64,000 bases of DNA. Source: Miscanthus floridulus. Taxonomy: Eukaryota > Streptophyta > Magnoliopsida > Poales > Poaceae. A program made the position numbers and the translations under genes. Position 1 is the stretch's first letter; each line of letters starts with the position of its first letter. The notes under the pieces were generated by a model. The model was given only the letters and a program-made list of their open reading frames with translations, did not search any database and was not told where the DNA came from. The stretch is taken from NCBI RefSeq assembly GCF_019320115.1, contig NC_089581.1:94610802-94674801 (forward strand), read 5' to 3'. Positions 55,386-64,000 of the stretch are shown one piece after another.

Positions 55386-57847
55386 AACACCAAAACCTAA
55401 GGGTCGGTTGGCAGTGCTGCAGCGGACGAGTCGGGCTCTGAGGTACGAGGAGCGAGCTAGAACTATGTGCCATCATCATCTGACCCTAAGCTCTAAGCTA
55501 TCTAACCCTGTGTAGCTAGAAGCGATGCTGAAGCGGTCTAGGTCAGATCAGGGACTGGAGCGGCCGTAGACTGTGTAGGTATCACTAAAACAGGCGGCTC
55601 TGATGATGCAACAGAAGAAGGGAGCGTCTCTATAGTCCCGGTAATAGATGCAACTGTAGAAGGACCTAGGACATGTAAATATGGCAGAGTAGGCTACCCT
55701 GTCAACTCACTGAAAGTCGCTCCAAGGCTCCTAGAGGCTAAGGTATCTGGCACTAGTAGCGAGGAAGTCTGAGCCGGTGTGAAGCCCGTCTAAAGAGGTG
55801 TGAACTGCCGGGCTAGCACTGGCGAGGCAAACCACTAGGACACCTGCTCTGTAGGTGAAGCAAACTGTGCTGGTGGCTATCCCTGACTCTAAAGCCAATT
55901 AGGCTGTAAAGCTAGAGTCATAGAAGTGGTGGTAGGCTGACCAGGCTGTGGCGGTGGAGCCCCAATAGCTATCAAAACATGCTGCATAAACCCAAGTAGT
56001 TGCTGCTACATGAGAAGTTGCTGCTGATGCATGGCCTGCTGCTGCTGGATCGCCTGCTGCTATTGCTGGAACTCATCCTACCTAGTCTAGAACTGTGCAA
56101 AAGTAGCGGCAGTCTCCTATGCCTGGTGAGCCTAATCCTGCCTCATCCGCTCAAGGGTGGCAAGTAGAGCGGGGTCTGTCTGTGGTGTAGGTGGAGCTAA
56201 ACTAGAACTACCGACCTCATGGTCATGTCGATGTGGAGGCATCTGAGGAATAGGCTTGTAGTCATCATCTGAGCTGTCACTGGGGTTGCTCATGATAATC
56301 CCCTCCTACTGAGCATCAAGCTGCTCCTCCTCTATAGCTGCTATGCTCCTGATGGTCTCATCCTACTGAGCTACAGTCTCTGGCACCTCTGGACATCGCC
56401 TCGGCTGAGTGGGTGTCCTCACTGCACTATGATGGATCATCTGAGTCATGTTGTATGCAGGGAACTCTGTAGTACCACCACTATACTCTATCAGTATCTT
56501 TGGTGGCCTCACAGTAACTGTGCTATGGATCAGGAATGTAACCCAGTGAGCATATGGCAGCTGCCTATGACCCCTGAACCCCTCTGCAATAGTATCCTCC
56601 ATCTCTGATAGAAGGAGATCCCAAATATCAAACACTATCTGCTGCATCAGAGAGTTCAATAACCATAACTATATGCGAGTCAAGCCCTCATGATACCCCA
56701 TCCTTAGAAGCAGTGTTCTCCTCATAATGGCATCCAACACTCTAGCTATAGGAGTGAGATCACTGGGTGTCCTACTCGACCCCTCATTGAATGGCTCTAT
56801 AAAACAATGGAGGACTAGATCTGTAGGGGGCACAAGACCGCTGTGAGGGCATCTAGGAGGCGCTGTCTGTCCATAGCAAACCTCATGTAGCCAGATGGGC
56901 TGCTCCTAAAGCCTGAGTATCTCTCTGACCCTAGTGCTCGTTAGCCTATACTCTCTGCCTCTGAATGCAAAGTGTATAAATCTGTGCTGCGGGTCAATCC
57001 AGAGTGTAGCATAGAATTGATGGACCCAAGATGGAACATATAAGCCTGCCGTCAAAGTAAATCTGTCAGCCCTAGTAGGTAAGCTAGGTAAGGGCGAATA
57101 TGCTCTCCAGCTGCTGCTACAATGGTTTCAATGTTGCACACCCTCTGAGATTTGAATACTGCCCCACTGTTAAGATATGCATTATAAAAATCTTCCTACA
57201 GAGGTGTGTAGAAACCCTCTGAAGCATGCTCATCCTGCCTCGGTGGAAACCACTGCTCAAAGTCCACAAATCTAAGCAGCTGCACCTGCTTGGCCGTGAC
57301 GGCCCTCAAATCCAAGTGAGTCACTAGAGGCGGACCCTATGGTCTAGGTGGTGGATGTGAGCCCCTTTGCTATGTCTCTGACCTCGGTGTGACTAGAGCA
57401 TGGGTATGACCAGAGCAACTAAGCTATGGCTGAGGTGCCTTCTTTGTCTCCTCAGCCTGCTCTCCCTCCTGAGTCTACTCTGCTGGCTGTGGCTACTGCT
57501 GTGACTCCCCTCGAGACTGACTCTCATCAATAGCCACACGCCATCCTCCAACCATGACAGTCCCAGCTGGACCACCATGACGATGCTCAACCTGCTCAAG
57601 TGCAGCCCTCGTAGATGGACAGAGCTGATCTGCAATGACAACACCACTCCAAGCACCTCCTCTCTCTCTCTGCACGCTCTTCGGCCTCTGCAACTGTGGC
57701 TGCTCTCGCTATATCTACATCACAGTACTTGCGCTTCCTCAATACTAGCTTCTTTGTTGCCTTGCCTTTTGCATCTATAGTCTGGCGAGGCGGGGGCCTC
57801 GGATCCTCATCACCGGGACCTCCTCCGACATTTTTGACACGAGCCAT
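55330..57847 (-). pseudogene. Extra ORF between pol and 3' LTR of element D
   Basis: A degenerate ORF of about 840 codons starting MARVKNVGGGPGDEDPRPPP at 57847. The N-terminus is basic with a charged helix (ATVAEAEERAERER). Then GWRVAIDESQSRGES, a globular part (FIHFAFRGREYRLTST, DAIMRRTLLLRMGY, NSLMQQIVFDIWDLL) and a Gln-rich C-terminus (QQQLLMQ type, CTGCTG repeats at about 56000-56060). Most stops are TAG where CAG would fit, and one shift lies near 57665. It occupies the place where some Sireviruses carry an env-like ORF. I see no signal peptide or membrane segment, and it looks closer to plant-transposon-associated proteins. Function unknown. Confidence 0.65.
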
Positions 57848-58553
57848 CTGATGAAGCTGTAAAGAACAACTGCCCTGATAAGAATCAACTACCAACTGTC
57901 ACTTCCGAGGCTTGGCCTCGATCCGTACTTGTGAGCTTGGCCCCGAGTTAACTGATAACTGCTAATGGGACCACAACGGCACCGACTTGCTACACGATAG
58001 AATAGATAGGATATACAAATAAATACAATATATCTAGAGATACAAAACCCTAAGAAAGCAAGTAATAGATATGAAATTGAAACGAGGGCTTGCTACCTTA
58101 CGAACTGGCGAATCGATGAGAAGAGGAATGAAATGGGGAACCACCGGGTCGGCAACTGAATGTCAAGGGTTAGGGTTGCGGCGAAGTTCAGCGGCCGAGA
58201 AATGCAATGAGGACATGAGTGCAAGGATGGCAGTAGAGTCTCCAGCGTGGAGGACAGCTAGGGTTTCGGCGAGTCTGGTGGCAGTGCTAGCGTGTGGATG
58301 ATGGAATAGAGCGATGCTAGGGCACAGGAGAACTCAGTGGCAGTGGTGTGGCGGCGCTAGGGCGCGCAGAGCAGAGGTGTAGCGGCGCAGATGTGCGGTG
58401 GCAGCATATAGGTGCGGTAGCGTAGGCAGGCATCGATAGCGTAGGAGCACAGCACAGGCAGCAGCGCAGGAGCACAGCACGGGCGGCGGCGCGTGGGCGG
58501 TGATGTCGGCACGGGCTCGAGCAGATTGGGTCAAAACTAGGCGCGGCACTGCA
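57848..58553 (-). other. Leader-like region upstream of the extra ORF
   Basis: No conserved coding domain. GC-rich between 58320 and 58550, with GCGGCGC/CAGCGCAG runs; the open frames at 58317-58730 and 58071-58301 look fortuitous. It would be the 5' untranslated part of a transcript starting at the TATA-like box near 58558. Confidence 0.4.
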
Positions 58554-58830
58554 GTTATAAGGTGGCCCCCATGATGTAACAGAAAAGGAAACATGAAAGA
58601 GTCTAGAGACTGCGTGTTTTCTTCTGACCGGACGCTCCGGTAGCAGCGATCGGACGCTGCCACCCAGTGTCCAGTCGATTCTAGAGAGGTCCAAAACCCC
58701 TAGAATCGTGACCGGACGCTGGGAAAGCACTATTTCAGTATCCAGTCACTCCTTCTCGGCAGCAGTTCACCTCCTATGAACTGACCGGATGCTGGACATC
58801 AGAGTTTAGTGCAGCATCCAGTCACTCTTT
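58554..58830 (-). promoter_or_regulatory. LTR-like promoter module inside element D
   Basis: CCTTATAAC on the minus strand at 58554-58562, followed upstream in the sense direction by CGG motifs at 58626-58640 (ACCGGACGCTCCGGT), 58650-58660, 58712-58722 and about 58783-58825. The order and spacing (TATA about 65 bp below the first CGG palindrome) mirror LTRs B and D. Activity is inferred. Confidence 0.5.
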
Positions 58831-59218
58831 TTCCAGCAAATCTTCAAAGTCCTTCGTGCTACCTATTCCCAATCAAGTCCCAACTTCAGTAAGATCCAAA
58901 TAAACACCAATTGGGACTGATGTGAGTTACCTCTCTCAAACCCTCAAAATTTTCAAAATATTTTGCCTTAGGCTATAATTCTTTTTTAAGAAAATAGGCA
59001 ATAAGAGGACAATTTAAGATAAACGACAAAGCAACATTGATGCATATGCAATGCAATACTTGAATGTAAATCTAGTTGCTTGTCAAGTTTGATCCAAGGT
59101 TAAGCTTCTTCACACGCTTTTTGGCGGTTATCTTAACCATGTTAGACAAGCCCTATATGCATTACCATAAAAGTTAACATGTTGTATATTACAATGCAAT
59201 GCAAGGGACAACACAAGC
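58831..59218 (-). other. Non-coding stretch after D pol
   Basis: AT-rich, no ORF or recognised signal. It includes GGTTATCTTAACCATGTT, similar to the 3' tracts of A and C (for example 1447-1474), so it is typical Sirevirus 3' non-coding sequence. Confidence 0.5.
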
Positions 59219-60840
59219 TCATTTTTTAGTGAAGTTACAAAAATCAAGAACATTGAGCTCATTCCGCAATCGACAAAAAGTCGCCTCATCTAGCGGTTTA
59301 GTGAAGATATCCGTCAATTGATCCTTGGTCCTTACACCTTCTAATGAAATATCATTCTTTGCAACATGATCTCTAAGAAAGTGATGGCAGATATCAATGT
59401 GCTTGGTGCGTGAGTGTTGAACCGGATTATTTGCAAGTTTTACCACACTTTCATTGTCGCACAAAAGAGGTACTTTTTCTAGAACTACACCATAGTCTAG
59501 CAAAGTTTGTTTCATGTAAAGAATTTATGCACAACAAGAACCCACGGCAATGTATTCCGCTTCGACGGTGGACAAAGCCACGCTATTTTGTTTCTTGGAG
59601 GACCAAGAAACAAGTGATCTACCAAGCAAATGGCACCCTCCGGATGTGCTTTTTCTATCCACTTTGCAACCAGCATAATCCGAATCGGAATAGCCAACTA
59701 ATTCAAATATAGCTCCTTTAGGATACCAAAGGCCAATACTTGGTGTGTGCTTAAGATACCTAAGGATTCTTTTAATGGCAATTAAATGAGTTTCCTTAGG
59801 ATTAGCTTGAAATCTAGCACACATACACACACTAAACATGATGTCGGGCCTAGATGCGGTTAAATATAACAAGCTACCAATCATAGAGCGATAGAGAGTT
59901 TGATCAATCGTGTTACCTCCCTCATCTAGGTCAAGATGTCCATTAGTTGGCATTGGTGTCTTGATTGGCTTTCATTCATCCATCTTGAATCTCTTGAGAA
60001 GATCATTTGTATATTTCTCTTGAGAGATGAAAATCCCTTCTCTCATTTGCTTGACTTGAAAACCAAGAAAGAATGATGTAAGCTCTCCAATCATTGACAT
60101 CTCGAACTCCTTCGACATCAATTTACCAAATTCTTTGCAAGAATCTTCATTTGATGATCCAAAGATGATATCATCAACATACACTTAACAAATGAAGATG
60201 TGCCCATCAAACTTCTTGGTGAATAGTGTGGTGTCGACCTTCCCAATGGTGAAGCCCTTCTCAATGAGGAAATCCCAAAGACGCTCATACCAAGCTCTTG
60301 GGGCTTGCTTAAGCCCATATAGTGTCGTGGACAACCTATAAACATGATTAGGATATCTAGGGTCTTCAAACCTGAGAGGTTGATCAACATAGACTGGTTC
60401 ATTAATAAAGCCATTTAAGAATGCACTTTTCACATCCATTTGATATAGTTTCATGTCATAATGTGATGCATATGCAAGAAGGATACGAATGGCTTCTAGT
60501 CTTGCAACCGGTGCAAAGGTCTCTCCAAAATCCAAACCTTCAACTTGAGAGAACGCCTTTGCAACTAGTCTTGCCTTGTTCCTCACAACTACGCCTTAAT
60601 CATCTTGCTTGTTGTGGAACACCCACTTTGTTCCAATGACTCTTGCACCTTTTGGCCGCTCTTCAAGAGTCCAAACTTCATTGCGAGTGAAGTTGTTCAA
60701 CTCTTCATGCATGGCATTTATCCAATCCGGATCTTGAAGAGCTTCTTCTACCTTAGTAGGCTCAAAACAAGAGACAAAAGTGTGATGTGCAATAAATGAA
60801 GCAAGTTTTTGTGAGTGAGTCATTACACCCTTTGATAGAC
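59219..60840 (-). pseudogene. Element D RT and RNase H
   Basis: RT motifs [41 protein letters not shown] and [10 protein letters not shown], then RNase H motifs YSDSDYAGCKVDRKSTSG, SWSSKKQNSVALSTVEAEY, CDNESVVKLANN and DIFTKPLDE with the natural end at 59219. It is broken by TAA at 60185 (CAA for Gln just before YVDD), by a lesion near 59960 (the HEW/DER region before PMPTNG), by a stop at 59522 and by a stop at 60596. In other respects it is complete in length. Confidence 0.92.
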
Positions 60841-60856
60841 TCCCTATGATGAGATC

Positions 60857-62455
60857 TTATGGATGATCTTGTAGTAGAGGTGTGTTTCTTCTATTGACCA
60901 CTTGCGGAGGAGGTTGTGGAGCATCAACATCTTGTGCTTGTACCACCATTTGATTATGGGAGACATGAGTGTCTTTATTTTCTACTCTCCCATCTTTATC
61001 ACCATCTTGTGGAACATTTGATGAAGAAGGTGGATCAATCACTTGTACATCATCTTCATCATCTTTAGGCTTGATATCTCCAACCAGAATGTTCTTCATA
61101 GCCTCCCTCAATGGTTCATAACCTACATCATCAAGATTCTCATGTGCTCCTTGGGAGCCGTTAGATTCATCAAATTCCACATCATATGTTTCTTCAACTA
61201 AGCCGGTGGCATGATTAAATACTCTATATGCTTTGGACTTTGATGAGTAACCAACAAGAAAACCAATATCACAATGTCTTTGAAACTTCCCTAGGTGTTG
61301 CCGCTTCTTGTAGATGTAGCATTTGCAACCAAACACCCTAAAGAAGGAGACGTCCGGCTTCTTCCCATTGAGCAACTCATAAGGTGTCTTGCCAAGGAAC
61401 TTTTGAAGGAATAGGCGATTGGATGCATAGCATGCGATGTTGATAGCTTCTGCCCATAGAGCTTTGGGGGTGTTGTACTCATCTAGCATTGTTCTTGCAA
61501 GAGTGATCAATGTCTGGTTCTTTCTCTGAACTACACCATTTTGTTGAGGAATATATGTTGCGGAGACCACATGCTTGATCCCAACTTCATCACAATAGGC
61601 TTCAATGTTTGTGTTGTCAAATTCCTTCCCATTGTCACTTCTAATCTTCTTGACCTTCACTTCAAACTCATTTTGTGCTCTCTTGGCAAACTTCTTGAAG
61701 CAAGATGCAACTTTGGATTTGTCATGAAGGAAGAATACCCATGTGTATCTTGAATAGTCATCAACAATCACAAGACAATAAAGATTTCCTCCCAAACTCT
61801 TATATGTTGTTGGTCCAAATAAGTCCATCTGAAGGAGTTCTAGCACTCTTGTGGTTGACATGAAAGCTTTTGTTGGATGAGTATTTGCAACTTGGTTGCC
61901 TGCTTGACATGCACTACAAAGCTTGTCCTTCTCAAACTTCACATCCTTCAATCCTCTCACCAAATCATTCTTCATTAGCTTTTTGAGTGAGCTCATCCCA
62001 ACATGAGCAAGTCTTCTATGCCATAGCCACCCAAGTGTTGTTTTGGTGAATAGGCATGTCTTCAAGTTAGCATCTTCGGAGGTGAAATCCACTAAATATA
62101 GGTTGTTGTATCTAAATCCTTTGAATATCACTTGATCATCATCCTTCTTAGATACAACAACTTCCTTCTCGGTGAACAAGCATTGGAAACCAAGATCACA
62201 TAATTGTCCAATGGATAGCAAGTTGGAGCTCAATGAAGCAACATAGAGCACATTTGAGATAGAATGATCATTTGATATTGCCACTTTGCCTAATCCTTTA
62301 ACCTTGCCCTTTGAATTATCTCCAAATGTGATTCTTTCTTGTCCATCTACTTCTTCATCTAGTGAGGTGAACATACGAGGATCACCGGTCATATGTTGTG
62401 TGCAACCACTATCAATAACCCAATAACTTTCACCAGGTCTTGTAGTTCACCTACA
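60857..62455 (-). pseudogene. Element D protease end and integrase
   Basis: A 511-codon open frame (62392-60857) covers pre-integrase (ITFGDNSKGKVKG, LLSIGQLCDLGFQCLF), the zinc motif (HRRLAHVGMSSLKKL, CSACQAG) and all three catalytic positions (LLQMDLFGP, IRSDNGKEF, NGVVQRKN). In the last, the catalytic Glu codon of the usual VERKN is Gln. It then runs through YELLNGKKPDVSFFRVF to the acidic linker. The protease active-site region upstream (62395-62450) is interrupted by a small insertion (ACCAGGTC near 62435). The Glu to Gln change would abolish strand transfer. Confidence 0.92.
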
Positions 62456-62464
62456 CACAAGAGA

Positions 62465-64000
62465 TCAAGCTTTAGGAACCCAAACTTGTTGAGGGCCCTT
62501 CACCTTCTCAACAAGTGACTTTGCAACCCAAATTTTCTTAGGCCTATTAATGTGTGGAGGTCCTAAGAACATGACTTTCATCTTTCCACTAGAATCCTTT
62601 CTAAGCATGTAATGAGCATTGAAGGCAAAAGGTCTAGCATGCTTGGGCAAGGGTTGTGGTTGTGCAGTTTGGCACTCATGGGCAAAGTGGCCTTCTTGTC
62701 CACACTCAAAACACTTCTTTGGCTTTGGCTTTTGTTGTTGTTGAGCTTGAGCCTTCTTCTCTTTGTTTGCCATGTACCCAATGCCACTTCTATCCATCTT
62801 CATGATGGCTGTTCATTAGTAGCTCACTTTGAAGATGCTTGCCTCTTGTGAACTTGCTCAATCCAATCTTGAGATGCTCTTTCTCTAACTGGACCTTCTT
62901 GTTCTCTTCCTTGAGAGCATCATTATTTTTCTCTTGCTTGAGCTTCTTGTTCTCTTCTTTGAGCTTCTCATTCTCAAGAATTAAGTCACCATCATGATCA
63001 CTAGTTTCAAGCACTATGGTGTTGGTGGTCTTGAGCTCTTCAAGATCTTTCTTGAGCTTTTCATTGTCATTCTTGAGCTTGACAAACTCATCATAATCAT
63101 CGGCCTCAACCACTTGCTTGCCCTTGCTACTAGAACTTTGCTCAATGCTCTCAATGATCAAATCATCACATGATGTAGCTGTATCAATCTTAACAACATT
63201 GTTAGTAGCATCATGTGGCTCATTGGATAGAAATTCTTGAGCAATGACAAGATTATCATGATTAATCTTAAGAGTAGTATATTCTTCTTTTAGCTTGTTG
63301 TGGCTAGTGATGAGCTCTTTGTGCATCCCCTCAAGTTTATCATGTTTATCTTTAAGCTCTTTCTTAGAAGATTTGAGCTCCTTGAGTTTGGATGATATAG
63401 CATCATTTGCTTCTCTAAGCTCAACACTAGCCTTTTCAGCTATATCACATTTTGCTAAAAGTGAATCATTCTTAGCTTCTAGTTTTTCATTCTTAGCTCT
63501 ACTCTTTCTAATGATCTTAGTGTATTGCTTTAACAATTTAACAAGATCATCATAAGAAGGTGATTCATATTCATCATCATCACTATTGCTATCATCATTG
63601 CTAGCATGTTCATCACCACTACTATCATCATTTGATACCTTACGATCACCCTTGGCCATAAGGCATAGGTGTGTAGGGGATGATGGTGGTGGTGGCGGTG
63701 AAGATGATGAAGAGTCAATAACAATGATGGCCACCTTCTCATTGTCACTATCATCACCAGATGAGCCACTAGATGAATCAATGTCTGTGAGATAATCACT
63801 AATGATGTATTCCTTTCCACTTTTCTTCTTCTTGTGGAAGTCCTTCTTCTTGCCATCTCTCTTCTTGTATGGCTTGTTTTTCTTCTTCTCATCTTCTTCT
63901 TCATTGCTTGAGTCATCTTTCTTGCCCTTGTACTTGTTCTTGAACTTGTCTTTTTTGGGCTTGGTGCATTGGTGTGCTAGATGACCAAGTTCTCCACAAT
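62465..64000 (-). pseudogene. Element D Gag, partial at window edge
   Basis: From the right edge: start of the first knuckle region (CGELGHLAHQC at 63960-64000), Lys/Asp/Ser-rich tract, LCLMAKGDRKVSNDD, then a long coiled coil (KELKDKHDKLEGMHKEL, ENEKLKEENKKLKQEK). A frame change lies near 62800, then GIGYMANKEKKAQAQQQQ, the second knuckle CFECGQEGHFAHEC and the terminal GPQQVWVPKA. Another frame change lies near 63735 in the Ser/Asp run. It is collinear with B Gag. Confidence 0.9.

Larger units (their letters stand above)
53476..64000 (-). mobile_element. Sirevirus-type Copia element D with extra 3' ORF
   Basis: 3' LTR, PPTs, an extra large ORF, then RNase H, RT, integrase, protease and Gag, running off the right edge. 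It belongs to the same family as B (LTR ends, Gag and integrase nearly the same). It supplies the region that A's insertion removed from B. Confidence 0.92.

Overview
This window is plant nuclear DNA made almost entirely of nested, decayed LTR retrotransposons. I found no host gene, rRNA, tRNA or CRISPR array. The families suggest a large-genome grass, probably Andropogoneae (sugarcane, Miscanthus or sorghum type): Sirevirus-like Copia elements with CGG palindromes in their LTRs, and a chromodomain Gypsy element with 4.2-4.3 kb LTRs. The species is inference; the element classes are read from protein motifs, PBS, PPT and LTR ends. Every recognisable multi-domain element lies on the minus strand, so each 5' LTR is on its right.

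Layout. Bases 1-40097 are a three-level nest. Sirevirus B (34595-40097, the rest lies left of the window) was hit between its integrase and RT by Sirevirus A (1-2360 plus 27873-34594). A was then hit in its RT/RNase H region by a Gypsy array (2361-27872) with the structure LTR-internal-LTR-internal-LTR. One 5-bp duplication, GAAAT, flanks the whole 25.5-kb array. Bases 40098-40950 are a short spacer ending in a plus-strand Gypsy polyprotein fragment. Bases 40951-47555 are a third Sirevirus (C, same family group as A), cut off inside gag. Bases 47556-50166 hold two LTR-like pieces with minus-strand TATA boxes and a 73-bp tandem repeat. Bases 50167-52390 are Gypsy E, where one LTR has a gag start on one side and a pol end on the other. 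Bases 52943-53475 are a plus-strand gene fragment of the Transposase_28 / putative gypsy-type transposon family, broken by Sirevirus D (53476 to beyond 64000, same family as B).

How the parts work. Each element encodes a Gag that packages RNA, plus protease, reverse transcriptase, RNase H and integrase. They also carry the cis signals: an LTR TATA box, an initiator-Met tRNA primer site (TGGTATCAGAGC type) and polypurine tracts. The Gypsy copies carry an extra coiled-coil ORF upstream of gag (ORF0). Sirevirus D carries a large extra ORF between pol and its 3' LTR. All copies contain stops or deletions, mostly of the CAG to TAG, TGG to TAG and CGA to TGA type expected from decay of methylated cytosines, so no copy looks autonomous today.

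Most notable: the tandem three-LTR Gypsy array, whose two internal regions share at least five in-frame stops; the dense ACGT-core and W-box cluster in its LTRs; ORF0; and an LTR-like promoter module (CGG palindromes plus TATA) apparently placed upstream of the extra ORF in Sirevirus D.
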